NCBI GenBank assembly: GCA_035934015.1
Contig: DASYYH010000021.1
Span: 1-59,739, forward strand
DNA length: 59,739 nt
From: Candidatus Acidiferrales bacterium
GTDB lineage: Bacteria > Acidobacteriota > Terriglobia > Acidiferrales > UBA7541
Direction of reading: 5' to 3'
Shown here piece after piece: positions 18,185-27,119 of the stretch. Position 1 is the stretch's first letter. Each line of letters begins with the position of its first letter. The position numbers were made by a program, and so were the translations under genes. The notes beneath the pieces were generated by a model that was given only the letters and a program-made list of their open reading frames with translations, had not been told where the DNA came from and did no database searches.

Positions 18185-18910
18185 ATGGAAGCCTTTGTTG
18201 TGGAAGCAGCGCCGCGCGAGGAGCGAGGCAAGAACGCCGCCCGGCGGACGCGACGAACGGGACAGGTTCCGGCCGTGCTATACGGCGGCAAGCAAGAGCC
18301 ATTGGCAATGTCCGTAAATGCGCGGCAGGTCGCGCGGATTCTGCGCTCGGAGACTGGTCACAACACGATTTTCACCGTTCACGTCACCGGCCACAAAGAT
18401 GAAAAGGCGATGGTGAAGGATTGGCAGGTCGATCCTGTGAGCGGTTCCTTGCTGCACGTGGATCTGTTGCGCATCGCGATGGATGTGCGCATGCGCGTGC
18501 GCGTTCCGGTACATGTGTTCGGCGAGCCTGAAGGTGTGAAGTTGCAAGGCGGAATCTTCGAGATGGTGACGCGCGAAGTCGAACTCGAATGTTTGCCCGC
18601 GGACATCCCGGAAGAATTTAAAATGGATGTCAGCGGACTGACCATCGGCAAGCAGCTTCGCGCCGCGGACCTGCCGATCGACCCGGCGAAAATCAAGCTG
18701 ATTACGGACCCGCAGCGCGTTTTGGCGCACGTTGTCGTGCTCAAGAAGGAAGAGGAAGTCACGCCGGAAGCAGCGGCCGCGGCTACGACCGAGGCGGTGC
18801 CAGCCGAGCCCGAGGTCATCAAGAAGGGCAAGAAGGAAGCCGAGGAAGGCGAAGAGGGCGCGGAACCGGCGAAGGCCGAAAAGCAGGAGAAAAAGGGCAA
18901 GGAGAAGTAA
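18185..18910 (+). CDS. rplY: 50S ribosomal protein L25 (Ctc form)
   Basis: Binds 5S rRNA in the large subunit. The 241-residue product has the L25 N-terminal domain (VEAAPREERGKNAARRTRR, PAVLYGGKQEPLAMSVNARQ) followed by the TL5/Ctc C-terminal beta domain (RVPVHVFGEPEGVKLQGG, LECLPADIPEEFKMDVSGL). After residue 195 comes a low-complexity lysine/glutamate/alanine tail. The ribosome-binding site AGGAAGGA is strong. It sits in the usual place between prs and pth. Confidence 0.95.
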   Translation: MEAFVVEAAPREERGKNAARRTRRTGQVPAVLYGGKQEPLAMSVNARQVARILRSETGHNTIFTVHVTGHKDEKAMVKDWQVDPVSGSLLHVDLLRIAMDVRMRVRVPVHVFGEPEGVKLQGGIFEMVTREVELECLPADIPEEFKMDVSGLTIGKQLRAADLPIDPAKIKLITDPQRVLAHVVVLKKEEEVTPEAAAAATTEAVPAEPEVIKKGKKEAEEGEEGAEPAKAEKQEKKGKEK

Positions 18911-18937
18911 AGCGGCGCCCAAGACGGGCACGCGCGG

Positions 18938-19561
18938 ATGCGAATCATTTTGGGCCTTGGCAATCGAATTATCGTGGGGCTTGGCAACCCCGGCCGCGAA
19001 TACGCCTGGACGCCGCATAATCTGGGCTTCCGGGTGATTGACCTGCTGGCGGAACGGTTTGCGATTCGCGTGACTCGCTCCGAGGCACATTCCTTGATCG
19101 GCGTCGGGCAGATTGCTGGTCACGATGTCGTGCTTGCAAAGCCGCAGACGTACATGAATCTGAGCGGACAAGCGGCGAGCGAGCTGATTCGGCGATATGA
19201 AGCGGATCCGGCGGAAATGATCGTGGCCAGTGACGAGGCTGCACTGCCCTGGGGAACAATTCGGATTCGCGAACGCGGCAGCGCCGGCGGGCATAACGGG
19301 CTGAAGTCGATTATCGGTTCGCTGGCCACGGACGAGTTTTTGCGGATTCGACTGGGGATTCAGCCGAAATTCCCGCCGAGCGATTTGGCGGCTTACGTTC
19401 TTGCGCCGATCGGCAAGGATGTACAAGCGATTGCCGACGAAATGATTTCCGCGGCGGCTGAAGCCGTAGAAATGATTCTTGCGGAAGGCGCGGGACGGGC
19501 GATGTCGCGATTCAATCGCCGCGAGACGCCGCTCGACGAAACTGACGAGCAAAGTTCTTGA
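18938..19561 (+). CDS. pth: Peptidyl-tRNA hydrolase with duplicated N-terminal strand
   Basis: Recycles peptidyl-tRNA by cleaving the ester bond. The 207-residue product keeps the catalytic features: Asn in VGLGNPGREYA, His in TPHNLGF, Asp in VASDEAALPWG, and GSAGGHNGLKSII. The N-terminus is odd: residues 2-9 (RIILGLGN) are repeated as 10-17 (RIIVGLGN), from a 24-base tandem duplication. The second copy is the canonical first strand, so the first is an eight-residue extension. ATG 18938 has only a weak upstream site. A GTG at 18974 would start too late and remove part of the strand. Confidence 0.92.
   Translation: MRIILGLGNRIIVGLGNPGREYAWTPHNLGFRVIDLLAERFAIRVTRSEAHSLIGVGQIAGHDVVLAKPQTYMNLSGQAASELIRRYEADPAEMIVASDEAALPWGTIRIRERGSAGGHNGLKSIIGSLATDEFLRIRLGIQPKFPPSDLAAYVLAPIGKDVQAIADEMISAAAEAVEMILAEGAGRAMSRFNRRETPLDETDEQSS
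18941..18988 (+). repeat. 24-base tandem duplication at the start of pth
   Basis: Bases 18941-18964 and 18965-18988 match at 19 of 24 positions and encode RIILGLGN and RIIVGLGN. The divergence, mostly at third positions, shows that the duplication is not recent and that the protein sequence of the first copy has been kept. Confidence 0.8.
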
Positions 19562-19596
19562 GTCAACGCTTGTTGTGGTGAATGAAAAGAGGAAAC

Positions 19597-20007
19597 ATGG
19601 AAGAAAGACTGTATGACCTGATCTTCATCTGCCGACCGGACACGCCGGAGACGGAGATCGATAAATTGATCGCCACGCTGGAGCACGCAATCCAGGAGAA
19701 GCAGGCGAAACTTGAGAAAGTGGAAAAATGGGGCACGCGGCGGCTGGCATACCGCGTCCGGAAATTGCGGGAAGGATTCTTCGTCTACATGGTTCTGCGC
19801 TCGAGCCACGGCGAGTTGCTCAAGGAGTTGGAACGGCGCCTGCGGGTATCGGACGCCGTTGTGAAATACCTGACAGTGCGCCTCGATGAAGAAATCAAGC
19901 GCCAGGAAAAACTAAGCAAGCGCCGCGAAAAACGCGCCGCGCGGCGTCCGCGCAAGCCTGTGGCTGCTCCTCCAGCGGCCACGGAACAAGCCGCGGCACA
20001 GGGATAA
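19597..20007 (+). CDS. rpsF: 30S ribosomal protein S6
   Basis: Binds the central domain of 16S rRNA together with S18. The 136-residue product has MEERLYDLIFICRPDTPETE, EKWGTRRLAYRVRKLREGFFVYM (abridged motif WGTRRLAYRVRK) and a basic, alanine-rich tail. I choose ATG 19597 because AAGAGGAAA lies directly upstream; ATG 19582 would add five residues and place that site inside the gene. rpsR and rplI follow; there is no ssb between rpsF and rpsR, where many bacteria have it. Confidence 0.95.
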   Translation: MEERLYDLIFICRPDTPETEIDKLIATLEHAIQEKQAKLEKVEKWGTRRLAYRVRKLREGFFVYMVLRSSHGELLKELERRLRVSDAVVKYLTVRLDEEIKRQEKLSKRREKRAARRPRKPVAAPPAATEQAAAQG

Positions 20008-20019
20008 GGGGAAAATCGA

Positions 20020-20385
20020 ATGGCTGAAGAAACGCACGCACCACAACATTCATCGCCACAGCATTCATCGCCGCAGCACGGATCCGGCGGAGGACGCGGA
20101 CCGGGCAGGCCCGAAAGCGGAGGGCCAGGCGGACGGCCTGCTGGGCCGCATCGGCGGGGCAAGCGTAATTACGTTCGCAAAAAGAAAGTCTGCCGCTTCT
20201 GCGTAGACAAGGTTGACCTCATCGACTACAAGAAGCCCGAGGTGCTTCAATCGTTCGTACAGGAGCGCGGCAAGATTCTCCCTCGGCGGATGACGGGAAC
20301 CTGTGCGCGGCATCAGCGCTGGCTGACGATTGCCATCAAGCGAGCGCAGAACATCGCGCTCTTGCCGTTTGCTTCGGAGCTCTGA
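20020..20385 (+). CDS. rpsR: 30S ribosomal protein S18 with extended N-terminus
   Basis: Partners S6 on the small-subunit platform. The conserved core begins near residue 50 ([20 protein letters not shown]) and ends with the usual basic helix ([11 protein letters not shown]). CRFC and CARH supply a putative zinc site, making this the C+ form of S18. The first 48 residues are an unusual glycine/proline/histidine-rich extension with the short repeat SSPQH in tandem, not found in typical 75-90-residue S18. AAGGGG upstream is a good ribosome-binding site. Confidence 0.95.
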   Translation: MAEETHAPQHSSPQHSSPQHGSGGGRGPGRPESGGPGGRPAGPHRRGKRNYVRKKKVCRFCVDKVDLIDYKKPEVLQSFVQERGKILPRRMTGTCARHQRWLTIAIKRAQNIALLPFASEL

Positions 20386-20458
20386 GTAAATATCGCCGGG
20401 ACGGAACACGGGGGCGCAGGCCATCGCGCCGCACAAACCAAATTTCGAGGACGGAATC

Positions 20459-20905
20459 ATGGAAATCATTCTGCAAGAAGACGTCGAGAAGCTGGGGACG
20501 CGCGGACAGGTCGTGAACGTCAAGGAAGGCTACGCGCGGAATTATTTGCTCCCACGCAAGCTGGCCATCGTCGCGGATGCTTCCAACATGAAGCGGCTCG
20601 AAAAGATGCGCGCCGCTTTTGCCAAGAAAGAAGCGACGGAGCGTGAGAGCGCGCAGAAGCAGGCAGACCAGCTTTCCTCTGTGGCGTTGAAACTTTCGCG
20701 TAAGGCCGGCGAAAACGAGCAGCTCTTTGGCTCGGTGACGGCAGGCGATATTGCGGATGCCCTCAAAGCGCAGGGATACGAAATCGACAAGCGAAAAATT
20801 CAGCTGGACGTGCCCATCAAGACGATTGGCGAGTTTCCGATTACGCTGAGGCTCTATCGCGACATCACAGCAACAGTCAAACTCACGGTCGAACGCGAGG
20901 CATAA
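20459..20905 (+). CDS. rplI: 50S ribosomal protein L9
   Basis: A large-subunit protein bridging to the L1 stalk. The 148-residue product starts MEIILQEDVEKLGTRGQVVN, then VKEGYARNYLLPRKLA, the long linking helix, and a C-terminal domain with LFGSVTAGDIADAL and IDKRKIQLD. Length and both domains are standard. It closes the ribosomal operon; an intrinsic terminator follows 22 bases later. Confidence 0.97.
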   Translation: MEIILQEDVEKLGTRGQVVNVKEGYARNYLLPRKLAIVADASNMKRLEKMRAAFAKKEATERESAQKQADQLSSVALKLSRKAGENEQLFGSVTAGDIADALKAQGYEIDKRKIQLDVPIKTIGEFPITLRLYRDITATVKLTVEREA

Positions 20906-20927
20906 TTTCTTGCGTGGGTTCACGGTT

Positions 20928-20961
20928 GGCGCTGGGAACAATTTCTCAGCGCCATTTTTTT
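20928..20961 (+). terminator. Rho-independent terminator of the rpsF-rpsR-rplI operon
   Basis: GGCGCTGGGAA (20928-20938) pairs with TTCTCAGCGCC (20943-20953) around a four-base loop, with one G-T pair, and is followed by A and seven Ts (20955-20961). This is the best intrinsic terminator in the window. Confidence 0.88.
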
Positions 20962-21022
20962 ATCGCTTCTCTTCTCTGTGACGCTTTTCAACAGCGCCTG
21001 TGAAATCCACAGCCGCTACGCA

Positions 21023-21051
21023 TTGACTCTTCGCCGCTTGACGCAGAGAAT
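21023..21051 (+). promoter_or_regulatory. Possible promoter of dnaB
   Basis: TTGACT (21023-21028) and GAGAAT (21046-21051) are separated by 17 bases, about 110 bases before dnaB and after the operon terminator. The -10 box matches consensus at four of six positions. Inferred only. Confidence 0.35.
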
Positions 21052-21159
21052 GCCTGCCTCAATTTGCAGAAAAATTTGGAGCGACGAGTACCCGAAATGG
21101 CGCATGTGAAAAAATGCGTTGCCATCGGAATCTTGCTAGACGAAAATAAAGCGAAATAG

Positions 21160-22521
21160 ATGGCTACCGAAGCGACCCTCGAACGCGCCCTGCCCTACAA
21201 CGCCGATGCCGAGCGCAGTGTTCTCGGCGCAGTTCTCCTCGACAATCATTCGCTGAACGTCGCCGTGGAAAAGCTAAAATCCGGAGATTTTTTCCTCGAT
21301 CAGCACCGGCGGATTTTCGAACGGCTGGTGGAGCTGGCCGAAGCGCAGCAGGCGATTGACCTTGTCACGCTGAGCGAATGCCTGGATCGCCACGGAGAGC
21401 TCGAAGCCGCAGGCGGGCCGGCTTACCTTGCGCAGTTGATGGATGGCCTGCCGCGCGCGACAAACGTGGAGCATTATGCGCGCATCGTCAAAGAGAAGTC
21501 CATCCTGCGTCATCTGATCCGCACAGCGGAAGCCATTCAGCAGCGCGCGCTCGACGCGGAAGAAGACGCCGACGCCATTCTCGACAAAGCCGAGTCCGAT
21601 ATTTTTCAAGTCGCCGAGGAACGCGTTCGTGCGGGGCTGATCGGCGTCAAGGACCTGATTAAAGAGAATTACGCGCGCCTCGAAAAAATGATGGAGCAGG
21701 GGCGGCGGCTTACGGGCGTGGCGACCGGATATCTCAATTTGGATAACGATACGGCCGGGCTGCAGCCGGGAGAATTGATCATCCTCGCCGCGCGGCCCTC
21801 AATGGGAAAAACTTCTCTGGCTCTGAACATTGCGGAAAATGTGGCGCTGAGCGATGGGCCTCGCGCCGTGGCGGTTTTCAGCCTGGAAATGTCCAAAGAG
21901 TCGCTCCTGCTTCGCCTGCTCGCCTCTCATGGACGCATCGATGCGCATAAATTCCGAACCGGACATTTGAGCCAGCAGGATTGGGCGAAAATCGGACCGG
22001 CGCTGGCACGGTTGGGCACGGCTCCGCTGTGGATTGACGATTCGGCTTCATCTACCGTGATGGAAATGGGCGCGAAAGCGCGACGCTTGAAGCGAGACAA
22101 AGGACTCGACCTGCTCATCGTCGATTACCTCCAACTTATTTCCGCGCGCGGCCGCTTCGGCAACCGCAACGAAGAGGTTTCGAGCATTTCCCGGTCGCTC
22201 AAGGGGCTCGCGAAGGAATTGAAGATTCCCGTGCTCGTCTTGAGCCAGTTGACACGCGCCCCGGAACGAGAGGACCGCAAGCCGCAACTGGCCGATCTCC
22301 GTGAATCGGGTGCAATCGAGCAGGACGCGGACGTCGTGCTCTTTATCAATCGGCCCGGCTTCTACAAAACAGATCTTCCCGAAGAAGAACGTGCGAAGTG
22401 CGAACTAATCATCGCCAAGCAGCGCAATGGCCCGACCGGCAGCCTGGATTTCGTGTTCTTGAACCGTTTTACGCGCTTCGAGCAGGCCGCGCCGGATTCC
22501 TTCAGCGTGATCCCTGAATAG
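21160..22521 (+). CDS. dnaB: Replicative DNA helicase
   Basis: The hexameric 5'-3' helicase of the replication fork. The 453-residue product has the N-terminal primase-interacting domain (LPYNADAERSVLGAVLLDN) and the RecA-like motor with Walker A ARPSMGKTSLALNIA, Walker B LLIVDYLQLIS, LSQLTRAPEREDRKPQLADL and the ESGAIEQDADVV arginine-finger region. No intein or truncation is seen. It sits after rplI as in many bacteria but has its own upstream region. Confidence 0.97.
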   Translation: MATEATLERALPYNADAERSVLGAVLLDNHSLNVAVEKLKSGDFFLDQHRRIFERLVELAEAQQAIDLVTLSECLDRHGELEAAGGPAYLAQLMDGLPRATNVEHYARIVKEKSILRHLIRTAEAIQQRALDAEEDADAILDKAESDIFQVAEERVRAGLIGVKDLIKENYARLEKMMEQGRRLTGVATGYLNLDNDTAGLQPGELIILAARPSMGKTSLALNIAENVALSDGPRAVAVFSLEMSKESLLLRLLASHGRIDAHKFRTGHLSQQDWAKIGPALARLGTAPLWIDDSASSTVMEMGAKARRLKRDKGLDLLIVDYLQLISARGRFGNRNEEVSSISRSLKGLAKELKIPVLVLSQLTRAPEREDRKPQLADLRESGAIEQDADVVLFINRPGFYKTDLPEEERAKCELIIAKQRNGPTGSLDFVFLNRFTRFEQAAPDSFSVIPE

Positions 22522-22782
22522 AGAGCTACTGTCCTCAGGCAGCGACATTGTGTCTCGCAGCACATGGAGAGGCTGCGTGGCGCTATCTTGCAGGATGGCG
22601 GCTACCGTGTAGCGTCGTCAAAACAAGGGATTTCAATCGTCGTCACATTCGTATGCACCCGGCTACCAATTTGCACACTATTTCGCGCTGTTTACTAAAC
22701 GGCATTGCAGACGCCGGATTCCGGATGCCGCGAGAGGTCGCGCGGAGTAAGCTGGTAATTCGCCTTCAGGCACACGCTCAGA
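22522..22782. other. Intergenic region between dnaB and alr
   Basis: 261 bases with no supported gene, no strong hairpin followed by a T-run, and no clear promoter. A short frame starting near 22548 shows no family features. Confidence 0.4.
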
Positions 22783-23955
22783 ATGACGAAAGGAATCCAG
22801 TTCGAAGGGCGCCCGGTTTGGGCCGAAATTTCGATTTCGGCACTTGCCCACAACCTGCGCATCATTCGCCAGGCAATCGGCAAGAAACGCAAAGTGCTTG
22901 CCGTCGTAAAAGCCAATGCCTACGGCCTCGGCGCCGTCGAAGTCAGCAAAGCGCTGTCACGCATGGGAGTTGATGCTTTTGGCGTGACCTGCTCGGCCGA
23001 AGGAATCGAATTGCGCGATGCTGGAATTCGCCGGCCGATTTTGCTGCTCACCGGGTTTTGGCCTGGCGAAGAGAAGCGCCTGCTGAAATACAACCTGACG
23101 CCCACAATCTCGCGGCTGGGCCAGCTTCGTTCTCTCGACCGCGCCGTTGCGAGATGGCGCGGCAAGAATTCGAGAAAGAGGTTTGCAGTTCATCTCAAAA
23201 TCGACACGGGTATGAACCGCCTGGGGATTTCGCCTGCAGAAATTGATGCCTTCGTTCACGAACTCGGCGATTGTTCTCATATTGAACTGGGCGGGACGTT
23301 CACGCATTTCGCTTCCTCGGAGAATTTCCAATCGGATCAGAATGAACAGCAGGAAAAAATCTTTGCTGATTCGCTGGCCCGGTTGCGAGCAGCGGGGGTC
23401 TCTCCGGGAATCATTCACATGGCGAATAGCGGAGCGATTTGTGCGCGGCCGGAAACATACGCGGACGTGGTGCGGCCAGGCGCTGTGCTCTACGGCTATC
23501 ACCAGGGATTCGAGCCACCGGAGCGAGCGGCGGCGGTACGCAATGCGATGTCGCTCCACCCGTGCCTTAGTTTTCGCGCGCGTATTATTTCATTACGCGA
23601 CGTCGCGACCGGCCAAGGCGTCGGATATGGCGCGCGCTTCGTCACGGAGCGGCCTTCGCGGATCGCGGTGATCGCTGCCGGCTACGCAGATGGAATTGTA
23701 CGGCAACGCACCAATCGCGGCTGCGTGATCGTCCGCGGAAACATGGCTCCCTTAGTGGGCACGATTTCGATGGATCTCTCCATGGTGGACGTTACGGACG
23801 TTCCGAGTGCAGCCGTTGGCGACGTTGCGACGATCTACGGGCAAGATGGCGATGTTTCCATTCACGTGGATCAGGTCGCTCGCCAGATCGGCACGGTTAC
23901 CTCCGACTTGCTTTGCGCCATTGGCCGCCGCGTACCGCGCTTCTATGTTCATTGA
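22783..23955 (+). CDS. alr: Alanine racemase
   Basis: PLP enzyme that makes D-alanine for peptidoglycan. The 390-residue product has the PLP lysine motif VVKANAYGLGAVEVSKAL, the substrate loop in HLKIDTGMNRLGI, the GGTFTHFASSE barrel strand, the catalytic tyrosine segment GQGVGYGARF and the C-terminal GTISMDLSMVDVTDV. Length is normal. No clear ribosome-binding site precedes ATG 22783. Confidence 0.95.
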   Translation: MTKGIQFEGRPVWAEISISALAHNLRIIRQAIGKKRKVLAVVKANAYGLGAVEVSKALSRMGVDAFGVTCSAEGIELRDAGIRRPILLLTGFWPGEEKRLLKYNLTPTISRLGQLRSLDRAVARWRGKNSRKRFAVHLKIDTGMNRLGISPAEIDAFVHELGDCSHIELGGTFTHFASSENFQSDQNEQQEKIFADSLARLRAAGVSPGIIHMANSGAICARPETYADVVRPGAVLYGYHQGFEPPERAAAVRNAMSLHPCLSFRARIISLRDVATGQGVGYGARFVTERPSRIAVIAAGYADGIVRQRTNRGCVIVRGNMAPLVGTISMDLSMVDVTDVPSAAVGDVATIYGQDGDVSIHVDQVARQIGTVTSDLLCAIGRRVPRFYVH

Positions 23956-24115
23956 ACCAATCTCCCTCTCACGGTGGTATACTTCCAGCAGGGTTCACAC
24001 TTTTATCCAATTCATTCCGGTGTGATTTTGAAGCAAATCATCCAGCCGGACCGTATGGCAGTCAGGTGAAGTTGGCGAATTCATAGTTTCATATTTCTCA
24101 TATAAGGGGCCCAGA

Positions 24116-25360
24116 ATGAACCGCACTTCTAATATTTCCAAGCTTTCCTCGCCGTCTGCGAATCCTGAAAACTCTGCTCCGAAATCCGTTTTGCTCTCCA
24201 GAGCCGAAGTGGGCCGAGTCGGGAGTTTTTGGGACATGCTCGCCATTCGGCTGATTTTTACCGTCGTTTGCGTCGCCGCTGGATATCACTTTGGGCCTTT
24301 TAGCCTTTCGCATTTGTTTGGCTCACTCGTGGGGCTGGCGTTCGCGGTCGGCGTGATTTTCTTTGAACTGCGCCTCCGGCGCGCGAGCCTCCGGCGGCTG
24401 ATTGGAGCCGTGATCGGTTCAATCCTCGGGATTTTGGGCGCTTATCTTACGACGCTTGTTCTAGCGCACACCACCATGCCGGAGAGCACGCGCTCTTTCA
24501 TCAGCCTCGCGGTTTTTCTGGTGATGGCGTATATCGGATTGATCGTCGGCGCCAATAAGGGCGACATGCTGAATCTGCAGGCGCTCGGCGGACTCTTTGG
24601 CACTGAGCGCGGTACGCGGCACGTCTACAAGATTCTGGATACCAGTGTGATCATTGACGGGCGTGTGGCGGATATCGCCGAAGCGCACTTCATCGATGGC
24701 ACGATCATTATTCCGCAATTTGTCTTGCACGAACTACAAATGGTCGCGGATTCCGCCGATCCGCTGCGGCGCCAGCGCGGCCGGCGCGGGCTGGAAGTTC
24801 TCCAGCGCGTCCAGAAAATGCCCCATCTGGATGTGCAGATCGCCGAAGATGATTTTGCGAATATCGCCGAAGTCGATTTGAAGCTGATCGAGCTGGCCAA
24901 GCGTTACGACGCCAAAATCATCACCAATGATTTCAATCTGAACAAGGTGGCCACGCTGCAGGGTATCGAGATTCTCAATGTCAATCAGCTGGCCAATGCG
25001 CTGAAACCCGTGGTTCTCCCGGGCGAAATTATGCGCGTTTTCATTCTGCGCGAAGGCAAGGAGTACAATCAGGGCGTTGCGTACCTCGATGACGGGACCA
25101 TGGTCGTCGTCGACGGCGCGCGCAAGATGATCAATAAGACGGTCGACATTTCCGTGACGTCGGTGCACCAGACCACTGCGGGGAAAATGATCTTTGGCCG
25201 CTACGATGAACGCGGAGAGCAATCTCAAGGCCGCACCGCTGCCCCAGCGGCGGAACCTTCCATGCTCCGCACGCCGCCTTCGGAAAGCCGTGCGCCTGAG
25301 TCTGCCCCGCCGGGAGAGCGTCCGCCTCGTTCGCTTGCACCGGAGACAGGTCACAACTGA
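24116..25360 (+). CDS. PIN-TRAM membrane protein (YacL family)
   Basis: A 414-residue protein with four membrane helices in about residues 40-150, then a PIN nuclease-like domain (about 170-290) with the acidic signature LDTSVIIDGRVADI and KIITNDFNLNKVA, then a TRAM domain (about 300-360) predicted to bind RNA, and a disordered proline-rich tail. This is the order of Bacillus YacL and cyanobacterial relatives, whose function is not settled. It precedes ispD by 82 bases, an arrangement also seen in Gram-positive bacteria. AAGGGG lies eight bases before the start. Confidence 0.88.
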   Translation: MNRTSNISKLSSPSANPENSAPKSVLLSRAEVGRVGSFWDMLAIRLIFTVVCVAAGYHFGPFSLSHLFGSLVGLAFAVGVIFFELRLRRASLRRLIGAVIGSILGILGAYLTTLVLAHTTMPESTRSFISLAVFLVMAYIGLIVGANKGDMLNLQALGGLFGTERGTRHVYKILDTSVIIDGRVADIAEAHFIDGTIIIPQFVLHELQMVADSADPLRRQRGRRGLEVLQRVQKMPHLDVQIAEDDFANIAEVDLKLIELAKRYDAKIITNDFNLNKVATLQGIEILNVNQLANALKPVVLPGEIMRVFILREGKEYNQGVAYLDDGTMVVVDGARKMINKTVDISVTSVHQTTAGKMIFGRYDERGEQSQGRTAAPAAEPSMLRTPPSESRAPESAPPGERPPRSLAPETGHN

Positions 25361-25442
25361 TCACCGTTGCAGGAAGGATGGGTGCCCTGCTTTGGGCCTT
25401 ATTTATCTGCCGCCTCGAATGCGATAGACTACGACACCCTTT

Positions 25443-26159
25443 ATGAGCCGCATTGCCGCCATACTTCCCGCTGCCGGACTGGGCACCCGCATGGGCACCG
25501 ATGTCCCCAAGCAATTCCTTGAGCTCGACGGCGTTCCACTGCTTCTTTTTACTCTTCGTCGGCTCGCGGAATGCAAGGCGATTACGGAATTTTTAATCGC
25601 CACACGTCCTGAAGAAGTCGAAGCCGTACAGCAGCGCCTCGCAAAAGAAAATTTCGGCCGCGCCGTGCATGTCGTGAAAGGCGGAGAGACGCGACAGCAA
25701 TCGGTCGGTAATGCCCTGGGGCGAGTTTCTACCGACACGGAAATTGTATTGGTGCATGACGCCGTGCGACCGTTCGTCACACGGGAGCAAATCGAGCGCG
25801 TCATTGCCGAAGCTCGAGCGAGAGGCGCGGCCATACTCGGCGTTCCGGCGATTGACACGGTTAAAGAGGTTCGCCGGTCGACGCTGCCGGAAGATGTGGC
25901 GCTGATCTCCGCGACTATTCCACGCGAAAAAATTGTCCTCGCACAGACGCCGCAAGGTTTTCACGTGGCCCTTCTGAAAGAGGCCTTCGCGCGCGCCGAG
26001 CAGGATGGGTACACAGCGTCGGATGAAGCGGCTCTTGTGGAGCGCCTTGGACGTGACGTGTACGTCGTTCAGGGTTCCGAGCGAAATATCAAAATTACGC
26101 GCCCGGCGGACATGGAGTTAGCGCGCTTCTATCTCGAACAGGAGCACCGCGCGAAGTAA
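25443..26159 (+). CDS. ispD: 2-C-methyl-D-erythritol 4-phosphate cytidylyltransferase
   Basis: Transfers CMP to methylerythritol 4-phosphate in the MEP pathway. The 238-residue product has the nucleotide-binding IAAILPAAGLGTRMGTDVPK loop, the HDAVRPFVT motif, AIDTVKEV, AQTPQGFHVALLKEAF and TASDEAALVERLG. The downstream ispF fusion starts one base after its stop codon, so the two are translationally coupled. Confidence 0.96.
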   Translation: MSRIAAILPAAGLGTRMGTDVPKQFLELDGVPLLLFTLRRLAECKAITEFLIATRPEEVEAVQQRLAKENFGRAVHVVKGGETRQQSVGNALGRVSTDTEIVLVHDAVRPFVTREQIERVIAEARARGAAILGVPAIDTVKEVRRSTLPEDVALISATIPREKIVLAQTPQGFHVALLKEAFARAEQDGYTASDEAALVERLGRDVYVVQGSERNIKITRPADMELARFYLEQEHRAK

Positions 26160-26160
26160 T

Positions 26161-27072
26161 ATGTTCGAAAAATTCAACGCCGAAGCGCAGCGCTGCATCT
26201 TCATGGCGCGACTCGCCGCATTGACGGAAAAATCGAAGAACATCACCACGCTGCATTTCCTCTCAGGAATTCGCAAAGAAAGCCCGGCCATTTTTCGCGG
26301 CGTGAATTGGGCTAAATCGCCGATCAAGCTGGCGTACCTTTCGCCCGAAAATCTGCGCAAAGCCAGCCAGATTACGGGTGACCTTCCCCTGGACACGAAA
26401 GCCAAACGCGCTCTTGTCTCCGCCGCTGAAATTGCAAAGAAGTCCGGCTCCGAGCAGGTCATGCCCGTGCACCTCCTGGCCTGTGTTCTTGCGACGGATG
26501 CGAAGCTGCGCAAAGCTCTGCAGAAAGCCGGACTCGAGATGGAAGCGCCGGGCAAATCCGCGCGCAGTCTGGGCCGTACGGCTGGCGAGGGGAAACATGC
26601 ATCCTCTTCGGGTATCGGGTACGACCTTCACCGACTCGTTGAAAAGCGCAAGTTGATGATTGGAGGCGTTGAGATTCCATTCGAAAAAGGCACGCTCGGA
26701 CATTCGGATGGTGACGTCCTCGCTCACGCGATTTGCGATGCGTTGCTTGGCGCTGCCTCGATGGGCGACATCGGCACGCATTTTCCGGATTCCGATCCGA
26801 AGTGGCGTGGCGTTTCGAGCCTGGTTTTTCTCCGCCAAGTTCGCCAGTACCTCGAAAGAAAGAACTGGAAAGTCCGCCACATCGATGCTGTAGTCGTCCT
26901 GGAGCGGCCGAAGCTCGGCCCTCATTTCCCAGTGATGCGGGAAACACTGGGAAAGGCACTCGGCATGCCGCCGGAACAGATCAATTTGAAGGCAAAAACG
27001 AACGAAGGACTCGGTGAAGTTGGCCGCGGCGAAGCGATCGTCGCGCATGCCATTGCTACGATTGAACGCTGA
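26161..27072 (+). CDS. ispF: 2-C-methyl-D-erythritol 2,4-cyclodiphosphate synthase fused to an N-terminal Clp_N-like domain
   Basis: The C-terminal part (residues 151-303) is a complete IspF: metal ligands D155 and H157 in GYDLHRL, H189 in HSDGDVLAHAICDALLGA, DIGTHFPDSDPKWRG, and the CDP-ME2P contact segment KAKTNEGLG. IspF alone is about 155-160 residues, so the first 127 are extra. They resemble the two Clp repeats of ClpA/ClpC: FEKFNAEAQRCIFMARLAA matches repeat 1 and LPLDTKAKRALVSAAEIAKK plus VMPVHLLACVLATDAKL matches repeat 2. A 20-residue glycine/serine-rich linker joins them. The resemblance is by eye. In Clp ATPases this domain binds substrates and adaptors; its role here is unknown. 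No stop or frameshift separates the parts. Confidence 0.9.
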   Translation: MFEKFNAEAQRCIFMARLAALTEKSKNITTLHFLSGIRKESPAIFRGVNWAKSPIKLAYLSPENLRKASQITGDLPLDTKAKRALVSAAEIAKKSGSEQVMPVHLLACVLATDAKLRKALQKAGLEMEAPGKSARSLGRTAGEGKHASSSGIGYDLHRLVEKRKLMIGGVEIPFEKGTLGHSDGDVLAHAICDALLGAASMGDIGTHFPDSDPKWRGVSSLVFLRQVRQYLERKNWKVRHIDAVVVLERPKLGPHFPVMRETLGKALGMPPEQINLKAKTNEGLGEVGRGEAIVAHAIATIER

Positions 27073-27119
27073 TCTGCTCCCGCACGTTTTCCTTTAACCG
27101 TGCTGTACAATCTCTGCGA

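Noticed and set aside
18278-19552. A 424-codon minus-strand frame
   Set aside because: It is antisense to rplY and pth and has no domain.
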